A stretch of 64,000 bases of DNA, from assembly GCA_039925145.1 (NCBI GenBank), contig JBDSZL010000085.1:1-64000 (forward strand), in the 5' to 3' direction. The DNA is from JBDSZL01 sp039925145 (lineage in GTDB: Bacteria > Acidobacteriota > Vicinamibacteria > Vicinamibacterales > SCN-69-37). Each line of letters starts with the position of its first letter. Positions within the stretch are counted from its first letter, which is position 1. This document shows positions 28,049-36,306 of the stretch, in pieces. The notes beneath the pieces were generated by a model. The model searched no databases and was not told the DNA's origin. It saw nothing but the letters and a program-made list of their open reading frames with translations. A program made the translations under genes and the position numbers.

Positions 28049-31000
28049 ATGGGTGAGGGCAGTTATCGGGGAACGTTGAAGATTCCGGGGCTGCAGTCGT
28101 TCCTCTGGACGCAGTTTCTCGGTGCGTTCAACGACAACGTCTACAAGATCATTGTCTCCTTCTTCGCGATCCGGCAGCTGGGGGCCGAACGCGGCATGCC
28201 CGCGGCGGCGGCGATCTTCGTGCTGCCGTTCCTGCTCTTCTCCGGGTGGTCCGGCCACCTGGCTGACACTCTGAGCAAGCGGACGGTCCTCATCGCCACG
28301 AAGGGCCTGGAGATCGGCGCGATGGCGCTGGCGGTGCCGGCCCTGATGATGCACCGCCTTGATCTCCAACTGGCGGTCCTCTTTCTCATGGGCGCGCAGT
28401 CTACGTTCTTCAGCCCGGCCAAATACGGCATCGTGCCGGAAATCGTGCCCGAAGCAGAGATCTCGCGCGCCAACGGCCTGCTGGAGATGAGCACCTTCGC
28501 CGCCATCATCCTCGGCACGTCCGTCGGCGGCGAACTATTCGAACGCTGGCACGAACGACCGCTGTGGATGGGCGCCGTGCTGGTGATCATCGCGGTCATC
28601 GGCACCGTCACCAGCTTCGGGATCCCCCGGGTGGCACCAGCCAACACGCGACAGCGGTTTGCGATCAACCCCTTCGCGGAAATCGTGCACGGCCTCAAGC
28701 GCATCGTCCCCGACAGCACGCTGTGGGCGACGACCATCGGCATTTCATACTTCTGGTTGCTCGGCGCCCTGCTGCAACAGGCGCTCATCCCGTGGGGACA
28801 GCTGTCGTTCGGGGTGGGTGAGGCCGCAGCCACGCGTCTGTATACGTTTCTGGCCATTGGCATCGGTACCGGCAGCCTCGCTGCGGGCCGTCTCTCGGGC
28901 GACAAAGTCGAATTGGGCCTGGTGCCGCTCGGGGCGATTGGCCTTGGCGCATTCAGTCTGCTGTTGGTCCCTACAGTGCCGCATTACGCGCTGGCCTCGA
29001 TCGTTCTCGTGATGCTCGGGTTCTCCGGCGGCCTTTTCGCCGTGCCCTTGAACGCCATCCTGCAGCATCGGCCCGCCGACGATGAAAAGGGACGCGTACT
29101 CGCGACGAACAACGTACTGAACACCGTGGGCATGTTGATGTCGGCCGCCATCTTCTGGTGGCTGGGCGACCGCATGCACCTCTCGCTCGGCCAGATCATC
29201 GTGGTCGCTGGCATTTTCACGTTGCTGTCGACGCTGTACGTCGTGGCGCGCCTGCCCGAATTCTTCGTGCGATTCACGTTGTGGATGCTGACGCACAGCA
29301 TCTACCGGATTCGAATCGTCGGCCGCCCCAACATCCCCTCGCGAGGACCAGCGCTTCTCATCGCCAACCACGTGTCGATGATCGATGGCGTGCTGGTTGG
29401 CGCGTGCATCCAGCGTTTCGTGCGATTCATGGTCTACGGCCCGTATTACCACGCCCGCGGACTGAACCTATTGATGCGGCGGATGCACGCGATTCCCGCG
29501 ACAGCAGGCAACCGCCGCGGAGCGATCGAGGCCGTCAGCCGTGCGCGCGCGGAGCTGCAAGCTGGACACGTCGTGTGCATCTTCGCCGAGGGGGCCGTGA
29601 GCCGGACGGGCAATCTGCTGCCGTTCAAGCGGGGATTCGAGCACATCATGGCGGGTCTCGACGTGCCGATTATCCCGGTCTACCTCGATCGGGTCTGGGG
29701 CAGCATCTTCAGCTTCAAGAAGGGGCGCTTCTTCTGGAAACTCCCTGAACGGCTGCCCTACCCCGTGACGATTGCGTGGGGACAACCCATGCCGGCATCA
29801 TCGACGGCGGTACAGGTACGACAGACGATCATCGAACTGGGCGCCGAGGCGATAGGCAGCAGGCGCTCGGATACCGACCGGCTGCATCTCGAGTTCGTGC
29901 GCGTGGCGCGCAAGCACTGGGGCCGATTCGCGATGGCCGACACCACCGGCCAGAAGCTCACCTACGGACGCGCGCTGATCGGCGCCTTTGCCCTCGGCCG
30001 TGCGCTCGAGCGGCGCACACGCGGTGAGGAATCGGTCGGCACGCTGCTTCCCGCCTCCGTCGGGGCGGCGATCGCCAACATCGCGCTGTTCATGGCCAAT
30101 CGCCTGCCGATCAACTTGAACTTCACGATTGGTCCCGAACCGCTGGCTGCCGCAATCGATCAGGCGGGCATCAAGACAATCGTCACGTCCAGGCGCTTTC
30201 TGAGCAAGGCTGGCCTCGCGGAACTGCCCGGCATGGTTTTCCTCGAGGATCTGCGCGACGAGGTTACTGGCGTGGACAAGGCGTTCGCCCTGGTCCTGGC
30301 CAGACTGACGCCTCGATTCCTGCTGCGGCGCAGCCGGACGGTCAGCTCGAGCCTGGGACTGCCACTGGCCACGATCATCTTCTCCAGCGGCAGCACGGGC
30401 GTGCCGAAGGGCGTCATGCTGACGCACCGGAACATCCTGGCCAACGTAGATTCTCTGGCGCAGATCTTTCCGATGGGGTGGAAGGACTGCTTCATCGGCG
30501 TGCTGCCGCTCTTTCATTCGTTCGGCTTCACCGGCACGTTATGGTTTCCGCTGCTGCAGGGCGCGGGCGTGGCCTTCCATCCCAATCCCACCGACGCCAA
30601 GACGATCGGGGAGCTTGCGGAGACGTACAAGGCCACCATGCTCATCAGCACGCCGACCTTCTGCGCCTCGTACGTGCGCCGCTGCACGAAGGAGCAGTTC
30701 GCACATCTCAAGTACGCGATCGTCGGCGCCGAAAAGTTGCGGCAGCCGCTCGCTGCAGAGTTTCTGGCGAAGTATGGCCTCGACCTGCTCGAAGGCTATG
30801 GGTCAACGGAGATGGCGCCCGTGGTCGCCGTGAACCGCCCGAACGTGTTGGACGGCCGTGAAGCCCAAGTGGGCATGAAGCCGGGATCGGTCGGCCATCC
30901 TATTCCCGGCGTGGCGGCCCGGGTCGTCGACAGGGAAACGGGCGAGCCGCTCGGCACCGGAGAAGAAGGCATGCTGTTGCTGAAGGGCCCGAACATGATG

Positions 31001-31447
31001 GCAGGGTATCTTCAGGCCCCGGCGAGGACGGCCGAAGTCATCCGGGATGGCTGGTACGTCACCGGAGACATCGCGAAGCTCGACGAAGACGGGTTCATCT
31101 TCATCACCGATCGCGTGTCGCGTTTCAGCAAGATCGGAGGTGAGATGGTTCCCCATGTAAAGGTGGAGGACGCCATCAACGCGATTCTCGGCGAGGCCGC
31201 AAGTGCCGTCACCGCGGTTCCCGATCCGAGCAAAGGCGAGCGACTCGTCGCCTTCTACGCCAAGCCCGATCTCACGCCCGAGGCGCTCTGGGAACAACTG
31301 AGCCAGACCACCCTGCCCCGGCTGTGGCTCCCTCGGCGCGACAACCTCGTGCAGGTCGAGTCCATTCCCATGCTCGGTACCGGAAAGGTGGACCTCAGGC
31401 GCATCAAGCAACTGGCGAGCGACCACACCGGCGTGAAGATGGGGTGA
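28049..31447 (+). CDS. LplT-type MFS transporter - PlsC - acyl-ACP synthetase fusion (Aas-like)
   Basis: The 1132-aa protein combines (1) an MFS lysophospholipid flippase domain, about residues 10-400 (LWTQFLGAFNDNVYK is the LplT signature; many membrane segments); (2) a PlsC acyltransferase domain, about 420-600 (ANHVSMIDG as HX4D, FAEGAVSRTGN); (3) an AMP-binding acyl-ACP synthetase domain, about 620-1130 (IIFSSGSTGVPKGVMLTHRN, EGYGSTEMAPV, GWYVTGDIA). In E. coli LplT and Aas are separate and together import and re-acylate lysophospholipids; here all steps are in one chain at the inner membrane. The ATG at 28049 with GAGGAGG upstream is preferred to ATG 28028, which nearly abuts the repeat palindrome. 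Confidence 0.9.
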   Translation: MGEGSYRGTLKIPGLQSFLWTQFLGAFNDNVYKIIVSFFAIRQLGAERGMPAAAAIFVLPFLLFSGWSGHLADTLSKRTVLIATKGLEIGAMALAVPALMMHRLDLQLAVLFLMGAQSTFFSPAKYGIVPEIVPEAEISRANGLLEMSTFAAIILGTSVGGELFERWHERPLWMGAVLVIIAVIGTVTSFGIPRVAPANTRQRFAINPFAEIVHGLKRIVPDSTLWATTIGISYFWLLGALLQQALIPWGQLSFGVGEAAATRLYTFLAIGIGTGSLAAGRLSGDKVELGLVPLGAIGLGAFSLLLVPTVPHYALASIVLVMLGFSGGLFAVPLNAILQHRPADDEKGRVLATNNVLNTVGMLMSAAIFWWLGDRMHLSLGQIIVVAGIFTLLSTLYVVARLPEFFVRFTLWMLTHSIYRIRIVGRPNIPSRGPALLIANHVSMIDGVLVGACIQRFVRFMVYGPYYHARGLNLLMRRMHAIPATAGNRRGAIEAVSRARAELQAGHVVCIFAEGAVSRTGNLLPFKRGFEHIMAGLDVPIIPVYLDRVWGSIFSFKKGRFFWKLPERLPYPVTIAWGQPMPASSTAVQVRQTIIELGAEAIGSRRSDTDRLHLEFVRVARKHWGRFAMADTTGQKLTYGRALIGAFALGRALERRTRGEESVGTLLPASVGAAIANIALFMANRLPINLNFTIGPEPLAAAIDQAGIKTIVTSRRFLSKAGLAELPGMVFLEDLRDEVTGVDKAFALVLARLTPRFLLRRSRTVSSSLGLPLATIIFSSGSTGVPKGVMLTHRNILANVDSLAQIFPMGWKDCFIGVLPLFHSFGFTGTLWFPLLQGAGVAFHPNPTDAKTIGELAETYKATMLISTPTFCASYVRRCTKEQFAHLKYAIVGAEKLRQPLAAEFLAKYGLDLLEGYGSTEMAPVVAVNRPNVLDGREAQVGMKPGSVGHPIPGVAARVVDRETGEPLGTGEEGMLLLKGPNMMAGYLQAPARTAEVIRDGWYVTGDIAKLDEDGFIFITDRVSRFSKIGGEMVPHVKVEDAINAILGEAASAVTAVPDPSKGERLVAFYAKPDLTPEALWEQLSQTTLPRLWLPRRDNLVQVESIPMLGTGKVDLRRIKQLASDHTGVKMG

Positions 31448-31876
31448 CTACTCCTGAGGGACGGCCGCGAGCGCAAAGCACATCGCCATGACAGCAATCG
31501 CGAATGTCTGAAGGCTGAAGAAGTCGGCTATCGAGACGATCAGCAGGCCGACGCCGGCTACCGCGAACGCTCGCGCCACGCCGCGCAGTAGAAGCGGATC
31601 GTCGCCCCCACCGCGCTTCAACAGAATCAATCCGACTGCGCCCAGCGTGGTGACGAGCAGCGCCATGCTGAGACTCATGCCGCTGATGACGCTCGTGGTG
31701 GTGGGCCGCCAGAGACCGGGCACGACGAAGACGAACGGCGGGGGCGCGCGGTTCAGGCTGTCAACAAGCTCGGGCGAGATCCCACTCGCGAACACGTGCG
31801 CCGCGAGATGGACCCCGGCCACCGCAAACGCCACCCAGCACCCGAGTCGAAACAGCCATTCCTGTCGAGGCGGCAT
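31448..31876 (-). CDS. four-segment membrane protein, function unknown
   Basis: The 142-aa protein has four hydrophobic segments (starting LGCWVAFAVAGVHLAAHVFA, then VISGMSLSMALLVTTLGAVG, AFAVAGVGLLIVSIADFF and AIAVMAMCFALAAV). A conserved-looking loop NRAPPPFVFVVPGLWRPT lies between segments 1 and 2. Its ATG at 31876 overlaps the TGA of the M28 peptidase gene by 1 nt (TGATG), so it is translated as the second gene of that operon. Family not recognised. Confidence 0.7.
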   Translation of the reverse strand: MPPRQEWLFRLGCWVAFAVAGVHLAAHVFASGISPELVDSLNRAPPPFVFVVPGLWRPTTTSVISGMSLSMALLVTTLGAVGLILLKRGGGDDPLLLRGVARAFAVAGVGLLIVSIADFFSLQTFAIAVMAMCFALAAVPQE

Positions 31877-33477
31877 CAGCGCGAGCCGCCGGCCGGCGCG
31901 GGCGTTCTGGGCAGCAGGGCGTCTCGCGTGGCCGCCTGCCACGCAAAGACGGCTGCGACAGTCGCCGCCTGCTTCACATCGTTGGGTTGAATCCGATCGT
32001 AGACGTCCATATTGGAATGATGCGTTCTGGAATTGTACTCGTAGCGTTCCTGGACGAACTGGAACGCCGGCACACCGAGCCGATCGAACGACTCATGGTC
32101 GGTGCCGGCCACGCCGCGGGGGCTGATGATGTCCACGCCGAGGTCTTTCAGGGGCATCGCCCACGCGGAGAAGATCGGCGCCGCCCGCCTATTGCCCTGA
32201 GTCCAGATGCCGCGAATGGGTCCGGTGCCATTGTCGAGGTTGAAGTACACGGACAGACGCGCACGCTCAGGAGTGGGCGCGGCGGCCGTGCCCAGGTGCG
32301 CCTCGGCGTACGCCGCAGAACCGATGAGGCCTGCCTCTTCATCGCCCCACAGGCCGATCCGGATGGTACGTCTCGGACGGAGCCCTGTCGCGCGCAGAAT
32401 GCGCAGCACCTCCATCATGGCAGCTGCTCCGGCGGCGTTGTCGGTGGCCCCCGTGCCGGCGTGCCACGAGTCGAAGTGGGCGCCGATCAGCACCACTTCA
32501 TCGGCTCTGTCGGTTCCTGGAATCTCGCCGACGATGTTGAACCCGTTCGGTCGCGTCTCTTCGACGAAGCGCGCCTGAATGTTCAACTCGACCGTGACCG
32601 GCACGCCGTGGTCGAGCAGACGGACCATGCGGTTGTAGTGTTCGACGGCAATCGTCACCTGCGGCAGCGTCAGAGCCGGATCGGTCGTCGGACACGCACC
32701 GTCCTGAACGAAGATGGTGCCGCCATCGGGCCGCTGCTGCTCCCAGGTCAGATCGCTTCCGCCCGGCGCGAGGTCGGTGGCCGGGCCGCGGTCGAACACG
32801 GCGAGCACGCCTTCCTGCCGGAGAAAGGCCCCCAGACTGAACTCCCGAGGTCCGGCGTCAGGACTTCGCGGCGCCGCGCACGAGCCCTGCTCGTACTCGG
32901 GATTCGGCATCGGGGTCATCGCTTCCTTGGCCCACTTGTTGTTCTGATCCGCGTAACGAAGCACGGTGCCGTCGCCGTGCTCGAGCATACGAACCTCGCG
33001 AGCCGCCTGCAGCAGCACGATCTTGCCCCGCAGCGTGCCGCGATACCTGGCCGCATCGGCCTCGGTGGTGACGACCACTCGAACGACATCAGCCGACGTC
33101 GTACCGGCGATGCCCGGGGTCCACGCTTTGGGAATGCCGATGATCGGCATGACCCGCGGCTCGACCATCGTCGCGTGAAAGTTCAGGAGCGACCAGCCGC
33201 GTCCCGAGGCAAACCGCTCCTTGTGAACATTCACCACACCCCATGACCTGAGCCGTTCCATGGCCCAGTCGCCGGCTTCTTCAAATTCGGGCGAGCCGTT
33301 CAGGCGCGGACCGTATCGGTCGGACAGCCAGAACACCGTGTCCATGACCTGCGACCGATTGAGCCCTTCGTCGCGGATACGGCTAATCGCAGTGCGGTCG
33401 ACCGGCTCCGGCGCCTGGAATAGGAAGGCGGTGGCAAGGAGCGCCAGCGGCAGGATGAGCATTGCTCGGCGCGCCAT
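31876..33477 (-). CDS. M28-family zinc peptidase with PA-like insertion, exported
   Basis: The 533-aa protein has a signal peptide (MLILPLALLATAFLFQ) and the M28 metal motifs: LIGAHFDSWHAGTGATDNAAG (zinc His and bridging Asp) and WGDEEAGLIGS (catalytic and zinc Glu), with a late DHESFDRLG and THHSNMDVYDRI supplying the last ligands. A protease-associated-like segment lies between about residues 120 and 290. It is probably a periplasmic or secreted aminopeptidase or carboxypeptidase. A TAAGAT -10-like element precedes it. It is translationally coupled to the small membrane protein. Confidence 0.88.
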   Translation of the reverse strand: MARRAMLILPLALLATAFLFQAPEPVDRTAISRIRDEGLNRSQVMDTVFWLSDRYGPRLNGSPEFEEAGDWAMERLRSWGVVNVHKERFASGRGWSLLNFHATMVEPRVMPIIGIPKAWTPGIAGTTSADVVRVVVTTEADAARYRGTLRGKIVLLQAAREVRMLEHGDGTVLRYADQNNKWAKEAMTPMPNPEYEQGSCAAPRSPDAGPREFSLGAFLRQEGVLAVFDRGPATDLAPGGSDLTWEQQRPDGGTIFVQDGACPTTDPALTLPQVTIAVEHYNRMVRLLDHGVPVTVELNIQARFVEETRPNGFNIVGEIPGTDRADEVVLIGAHFDSWHAGTGATDNAAGAAAMMEVLRILRATGLRPRRTIRIGLWGDEEAGLIGSAAYAEAHLGTAAAPTPERARLSVYFNLDNGTGPIRGIWTQGNRRAAPIFSAWAMPLKDLGVDIISPRGVAGTDHESFDRLGVPAFQFVQERYEYNSRTHHSNMDVYDRIQPNDVKQAATVAAVFAWQAATRDALLPRTPAPAGGSR

Positions 33478-33492
33478 GACGAGATGTCCGCC

Positions 33493-33498
33493 ATCTTA
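33493..33498 (-). promoter_or_regulatory. putative -10 element (TAAGAT) for the M28 peptidase gene
   Basis: The minus strand reads TAAGAT 15 bp before the peptidase ATG at 33477, implying a leader of under 10 nt. No clear -35 is seen. Confidence 0.3.
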
Positions 33499-33544
33499 CC
33501 AGCTGCAAATCGGCGGGCGCTCAGAGGACGCACGGCCGCTCCGG

Positions 33545-33550
33545 TATCAT
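33545..33550 (+). promoter_or_regulatory. putative -10 element (TATCAT) for the aldo/keto reductase gene
   Basis: TATCAT (context CCGGTATCATGGGG) lies 9 bp before the ATG at 33560, implying a nearly leaderless transcript. It is one of several TATnAT elements close to start codons in the window. Confidence 0.35.
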
Positions 33551-33559
33551 GGGGCCCAT

Positions 33560-34525
33560 ATGCGTACTCGTCCTTTCGGCCGGCTCGGCTGGCCTGTCTC
33601 TGAAGTAGGTTACGGATTGTGGGGAATGGGGGGCTGGTCCGGGTCGGATGACACCGAGTCGCTTGCCGCGCTCGAACGATCAATCGAGCTCGGCTGCACG
33701 TTCTTCGACACGGCCCTCGCGTACGGCGACGGCAAGAGCGAGCAGCTGCTCGGCCAGGTTCTCGCCCGCCACCCCAGCAAGCCGCTGGTCGTCGCCACGA
33801 AGATTCCTCCAAAGAACCGCAAGTGGCCCGCGCGCGCCGACTACCCACTCGACGATGTGTTCCCGGCCGATTACATCCGGGAGGCCACCGAGACGAGCCT
33901 GAAGAATCTCGGCGTATCCACGATAGACCTGCAGCAGTTTCACGTGTGGACCGACGAGTGGGCTGGCGATGAGCGCTGGCAGCGGGCCGTGGACGATCTC
34001 AAGGCTCAGGGTCTCATCCGCGGATTCGGCATCAGCGTCAACCGGTGGGAGCCAGCCAACGTGCTCCGTGCGCTGCGGACGGGTCTCATCGACAGCGTCC
34101 AGGTCGTCTACAACATCTTCGATCAGGATCCGGCAGACCAGCTCTTCCCGATATGCCGCGAGCTCGGGGTGGCGGTCATCGCCCGTGTCCCGTTCGACGA
34201 GGGCAGCCTCACTGGCAGCCTCGAGCCGGGTATGACCTGGCCAGATGGAGACTGGCGGAATCTGTACTTTTCGCCAGACAAGCTGCCGGCGATTCTCGAA
34301 CGTGTCGAGGCTCTCCGCAAGGACGTGCCGGCCGAGATGACGCTGCCCGAGCTGGCGCTGCGGTTCATCCTCGCCAACCCCGATGTGGCGACCATTATCC
34401 CGGGCATGCGGCGACGTGCGCATGTAGAGGCCAACCTGGGGGTCTCGGACGCCGCGCCCTTGCCCGCTGACTTGATGAACCAGCTCCGACAACACCGGTG
34501 GGTGCGTGAGTATTTCGTGCCGTGA
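33560..34525 (+). CDS. aldo/keto reductase
   Basis: The 321-aa protein is a TIM-barrel NADPH-dependent oxidoreductase. Visible are GRLGWPVSEVGYGLWGMGG, the catalytic Asp-Tyr region FFDTALAYGDGKSEQLLGQ (Tyr about 57), the catalytic lysine in VVATKIPPKN, and the coenzyme-binding C-terminus NPDVATIIPGMRRRAHVEAN. The substrate is unknown. The ATG at 33560 is chosen; the upstream in-frame extension to 33260 runs antisense through the peptidase gene. A long hairpin made of the dispersed repeat follows 6 bp after the stop. Confidence 0.9.
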   Translation: MRTRPFGRLGWPVSEVGYGLWGMGGWSGSDDTESLAALERSIELGCTFFDTALAYGDGKSEQLLGQVLARHPSKPLVVATKIPPKNRKWPARADYPLDDVFPADYIREATETSLKNLGVSTIDLQQFHVWTDEWAGDERWQRAVDDLKAQGLIRGFGISVNRWEPANVLRALRTGLIDSVQVVYNIFDQDPADQLFPICRELGVAVIARVPFDEGSLTGSLEPGMTWPDGDWRNLYFSPDKLPAILERVEALRKDVPAEMTLPELALRFILANPDVATIIPGMRRRAHVEANLGVSDAAPLPADLMNQLRQHRWVREYFVP

Positions 34526-34531
34526 GCACCT

Positions 34532-34574
34532 AAGACCGGGTCTCCCGCCCAGAATTGGGGGGAGGCCCGGTCTT
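34532..34574. repeat. long hairpin built from the dispersed palindrome, between aldo/keto reductase and rpmE
   Basis: AAGACCGGGTCTCCC (34532-34546) pairs with GGGAGGCCCGGTCTT (34560-34574), with one G-U position, and the inner CCCA/TGGG can extend the stem around a GAAT loop. One half-site is canonical; the other has a single change (GAGGCC). It lies between the aldo/keto reductase stop and rpmE. No U-tract follows, so it is more likely a REP-type 3' hairpin than a classical terminator. Confidence 0.85.
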
Positions 34575-34619
34575 GTACTGCTATACTGACTGCTTGTCTT
34601 TTTCAGCGAGGAGTCAGCT

Positions 34620-34901
34620 GTGAAGCCCGGCATCCATCCCAAGTACCAGGAAACCGACGTGCGTTGCGCGTGCGGGAACACTTTCACGACGCGGTCGACC
34701 AAGCCCGACCTGCACCTTGATATCTGCAACATGTGCCACCCGTTCTTCACGGGCCGTCAGAAGCTCATCGACACCGAGGGGCGGGTGGAGCGGTTCACCA
34801 AGCGCTTCGGGGCGCAGAGCACCGCCTCGCGCAAGGAAGCGGACAGGGCCAACAAGGCCGCCAAGACCAGCAAGACGAAGAAGCCTCAGGCTTCGGCCTG
34901 A
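34620..34901 (+). CDS. rpmE: 50S ribosomal protein L31, zinc-binding type
   Basis: The 93-aa protein begins VKPGIHPKYQETDVRCACGN (GTG start, GAGGAG upstream) and has the C+ type zinc ligands CAC...CNMC, followed by HPFFTGRQKLIDTEGRVERF, the L31 signature. The about 20-residue Lys/Ala-rich tail (KEADRANKAAKTSKTKK) is longer than in E. coli L31. It is a single gene after the repeat hairpin. Confidence 0.95.
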   Translation: MKPGIHPKYQETDVRCACGNTFTTRSTKPDLHLDICNMCHPFFTGRQKLIDTEGRVERFTKRFGAQSTASRKEADRANKAAKTSKTKKPQASA

Positions 34902-34934
34902 GAAAATTCATGCGCCGGGGATCGGGCGGCCACG

Positions 34935-36296
34935 TCAGTGGTGGCCCAGGTCCTCGGCGTCGTACGCCAGCCGGCCGTTCTTGCCGTTCTCTTCCCCCCC
35001 GCCCAGCTTTCGCTCGATCCGCTGCAGCCGCCTGTCTGTTTCCGACTTGAGACGCCCCGTGGCGTGTGCCTCCAGCGCGCGCGCGTAGCGGTGTGCCGAC
35101 GGCAGATCGCGCGCACGGTGTTCGTGGTGCACCGCCAGCGCCTCCACGGCCCGTTGCTCCTGCGGCGTGAGCGTCCGACGCCCACGCGGCACCAGGTCCA
35201 GAATTCCCTGCCACGAGCGGGCCGCGTCATCGTGCCGGCCCTCGCGGCGGAAGATGACGGCCAGCCGCGCGAGCGCCGTGCGTTGCACCTCGGCATCGGC
35301 GCGGACGATCGCCATCTCGTAGCACTGGACGGCTCGCTCGACATTGCCTGACCGCTCGTAGATGCCGCCGAGGGCCGCCTGCTCCGCCGGCTCCCGACAC
35401 GCCTCTGGGCCCTCTTCAACGAGCCAGAGGGCGTGCGCCATCACAGCCGCGAGCGAAACGATGTCATAGCGGTTGTGCTCGAGCACGCCTTCGATGAGGG
35501 CCGCGTTGCCGCTCCGCAAGAATTGAAAATACCGGGCTGGCATCTCGAAGCCAGGAACATCCCCGACACGATGCACGTCGAGCACGCGGCGTTCGAGCGA
35601 CGACAGACTGCAGCCTTCCGTGTCGGGCCCCGCATCCCGGCGGCTCCAGAGGCGCCGGGCCGGCGGCAGCATGTCGAAATGCGGGACATCGTCGGTCGCC
35701 GCGGCGGATCGGTGGAACGCCCAGCGCGTTTCCATCAGTGGCACGTCGAACGATCGGCCGTTGAAGGTCACGAGCAGTGAGGCATCCGCCAGAATAGCGC
35801 CGAGTGCCTCGAGCAAGGCCCGCTCGCCTGACGGCCCGGCCAGAAAGAACTGTCGAACCGTGAAGCCCTCGTCGTCGAACCACCCACAGCCGACGAGAAA
35901 CGCCAGCGTCCCGGCTCCCCCGCTGAGGCCGGTGGTTTCAGTGTCGAAGAAGATCATCCGCCGGCGCCAGTCGGATGTCGGAGCGATCCGTCGATCGAAC
36001 AGATGGATGGGGGCGCCGTCGGAGGGCATGCAGTGTTCGATGCGGCGCCGGCCGTGTGATTTGTCGGCCGGGTACCGCCGATCGACCATCACGCACGCGC
36101 CACCATCGTCAAGATTCACGCCGCCGAGACACCGAGCCGCATCCTGGAGCAGGAATCCTGAGACGTCCGGATCGGGCACATACGTCAGCTCGCGCACTGA
36201 CGTGGGAGACGACTCCACGTCCGGCGCACCGACGCACCCGCTCGATGCGGTCTCCCGCCTGACGATCGCCCGGAGGCGCGAGGCCAAGTCGTTCAT
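34935..36296 (-). CDS. DEDD-type 3'-5' exonuclease with TPR-like C-terminus (MrfB/YprB-like)
   Basis: The 453-aa protein has an RNase H-like exonuclease core: MIFFDTETTGLSGG (Exo I), TFNGRSFDVPLMETR (Exo II) and HNRYDIVSL (Exo III) between about residues 112 and 280. The C-terminal part has TPR-like helix pairs (LGGIYERSGNVERAVQCYEM). B. subtilis MrfB (YprB) has a similar exonuclease plus TPR layout and works with helicase MrfA in repair of mitomycin C damage. Here the MrfA-like helicase gene is directly upstream with a 10-bp gap. The assignment rests on architecture and linkage. Confidence 0.8.
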   Translation of the reverse strand: MNDLASRLRAIVRRETASSGCVGAPDVESSPTSVRELTYVPDPDVSGFLLQDAARCLGGVNLDDGGACVMVDRRYPADKSHGRRRIEHCMPSDGAPIHLFDRRIAPTSDWRRRMIFFDTETTGLSGGAGTLAFLVGCGWFDDEGFTVRQFFLAGPSGERALLEALGAILADASLLVTFNGRSFDVPLMETRWAFHRSAAATDDVPHFDMLPPARRLWSRRDAGPDTEGCSLSSLERRVLDVHRVGDVPGFEMPARYFQFLRSGNAALIEGVLEHNRYDIVSLAAVMAHALWLVEEGPEACREPAEQAALGGIYERSGNVERAVQCYEMAIVRADAEVQRTALARLAVIFRREGRHDDAARSWQGILDLVPRGRRTLTPQEQRAVEALAVHHEHRARDLPSAHRYARALEAHATGRLKSETDRRLQRIERKLGGGEENGKNGRLAYDAEDLGHH

Positions 36297-36306
36297 CGAG
36301 CTTCCA

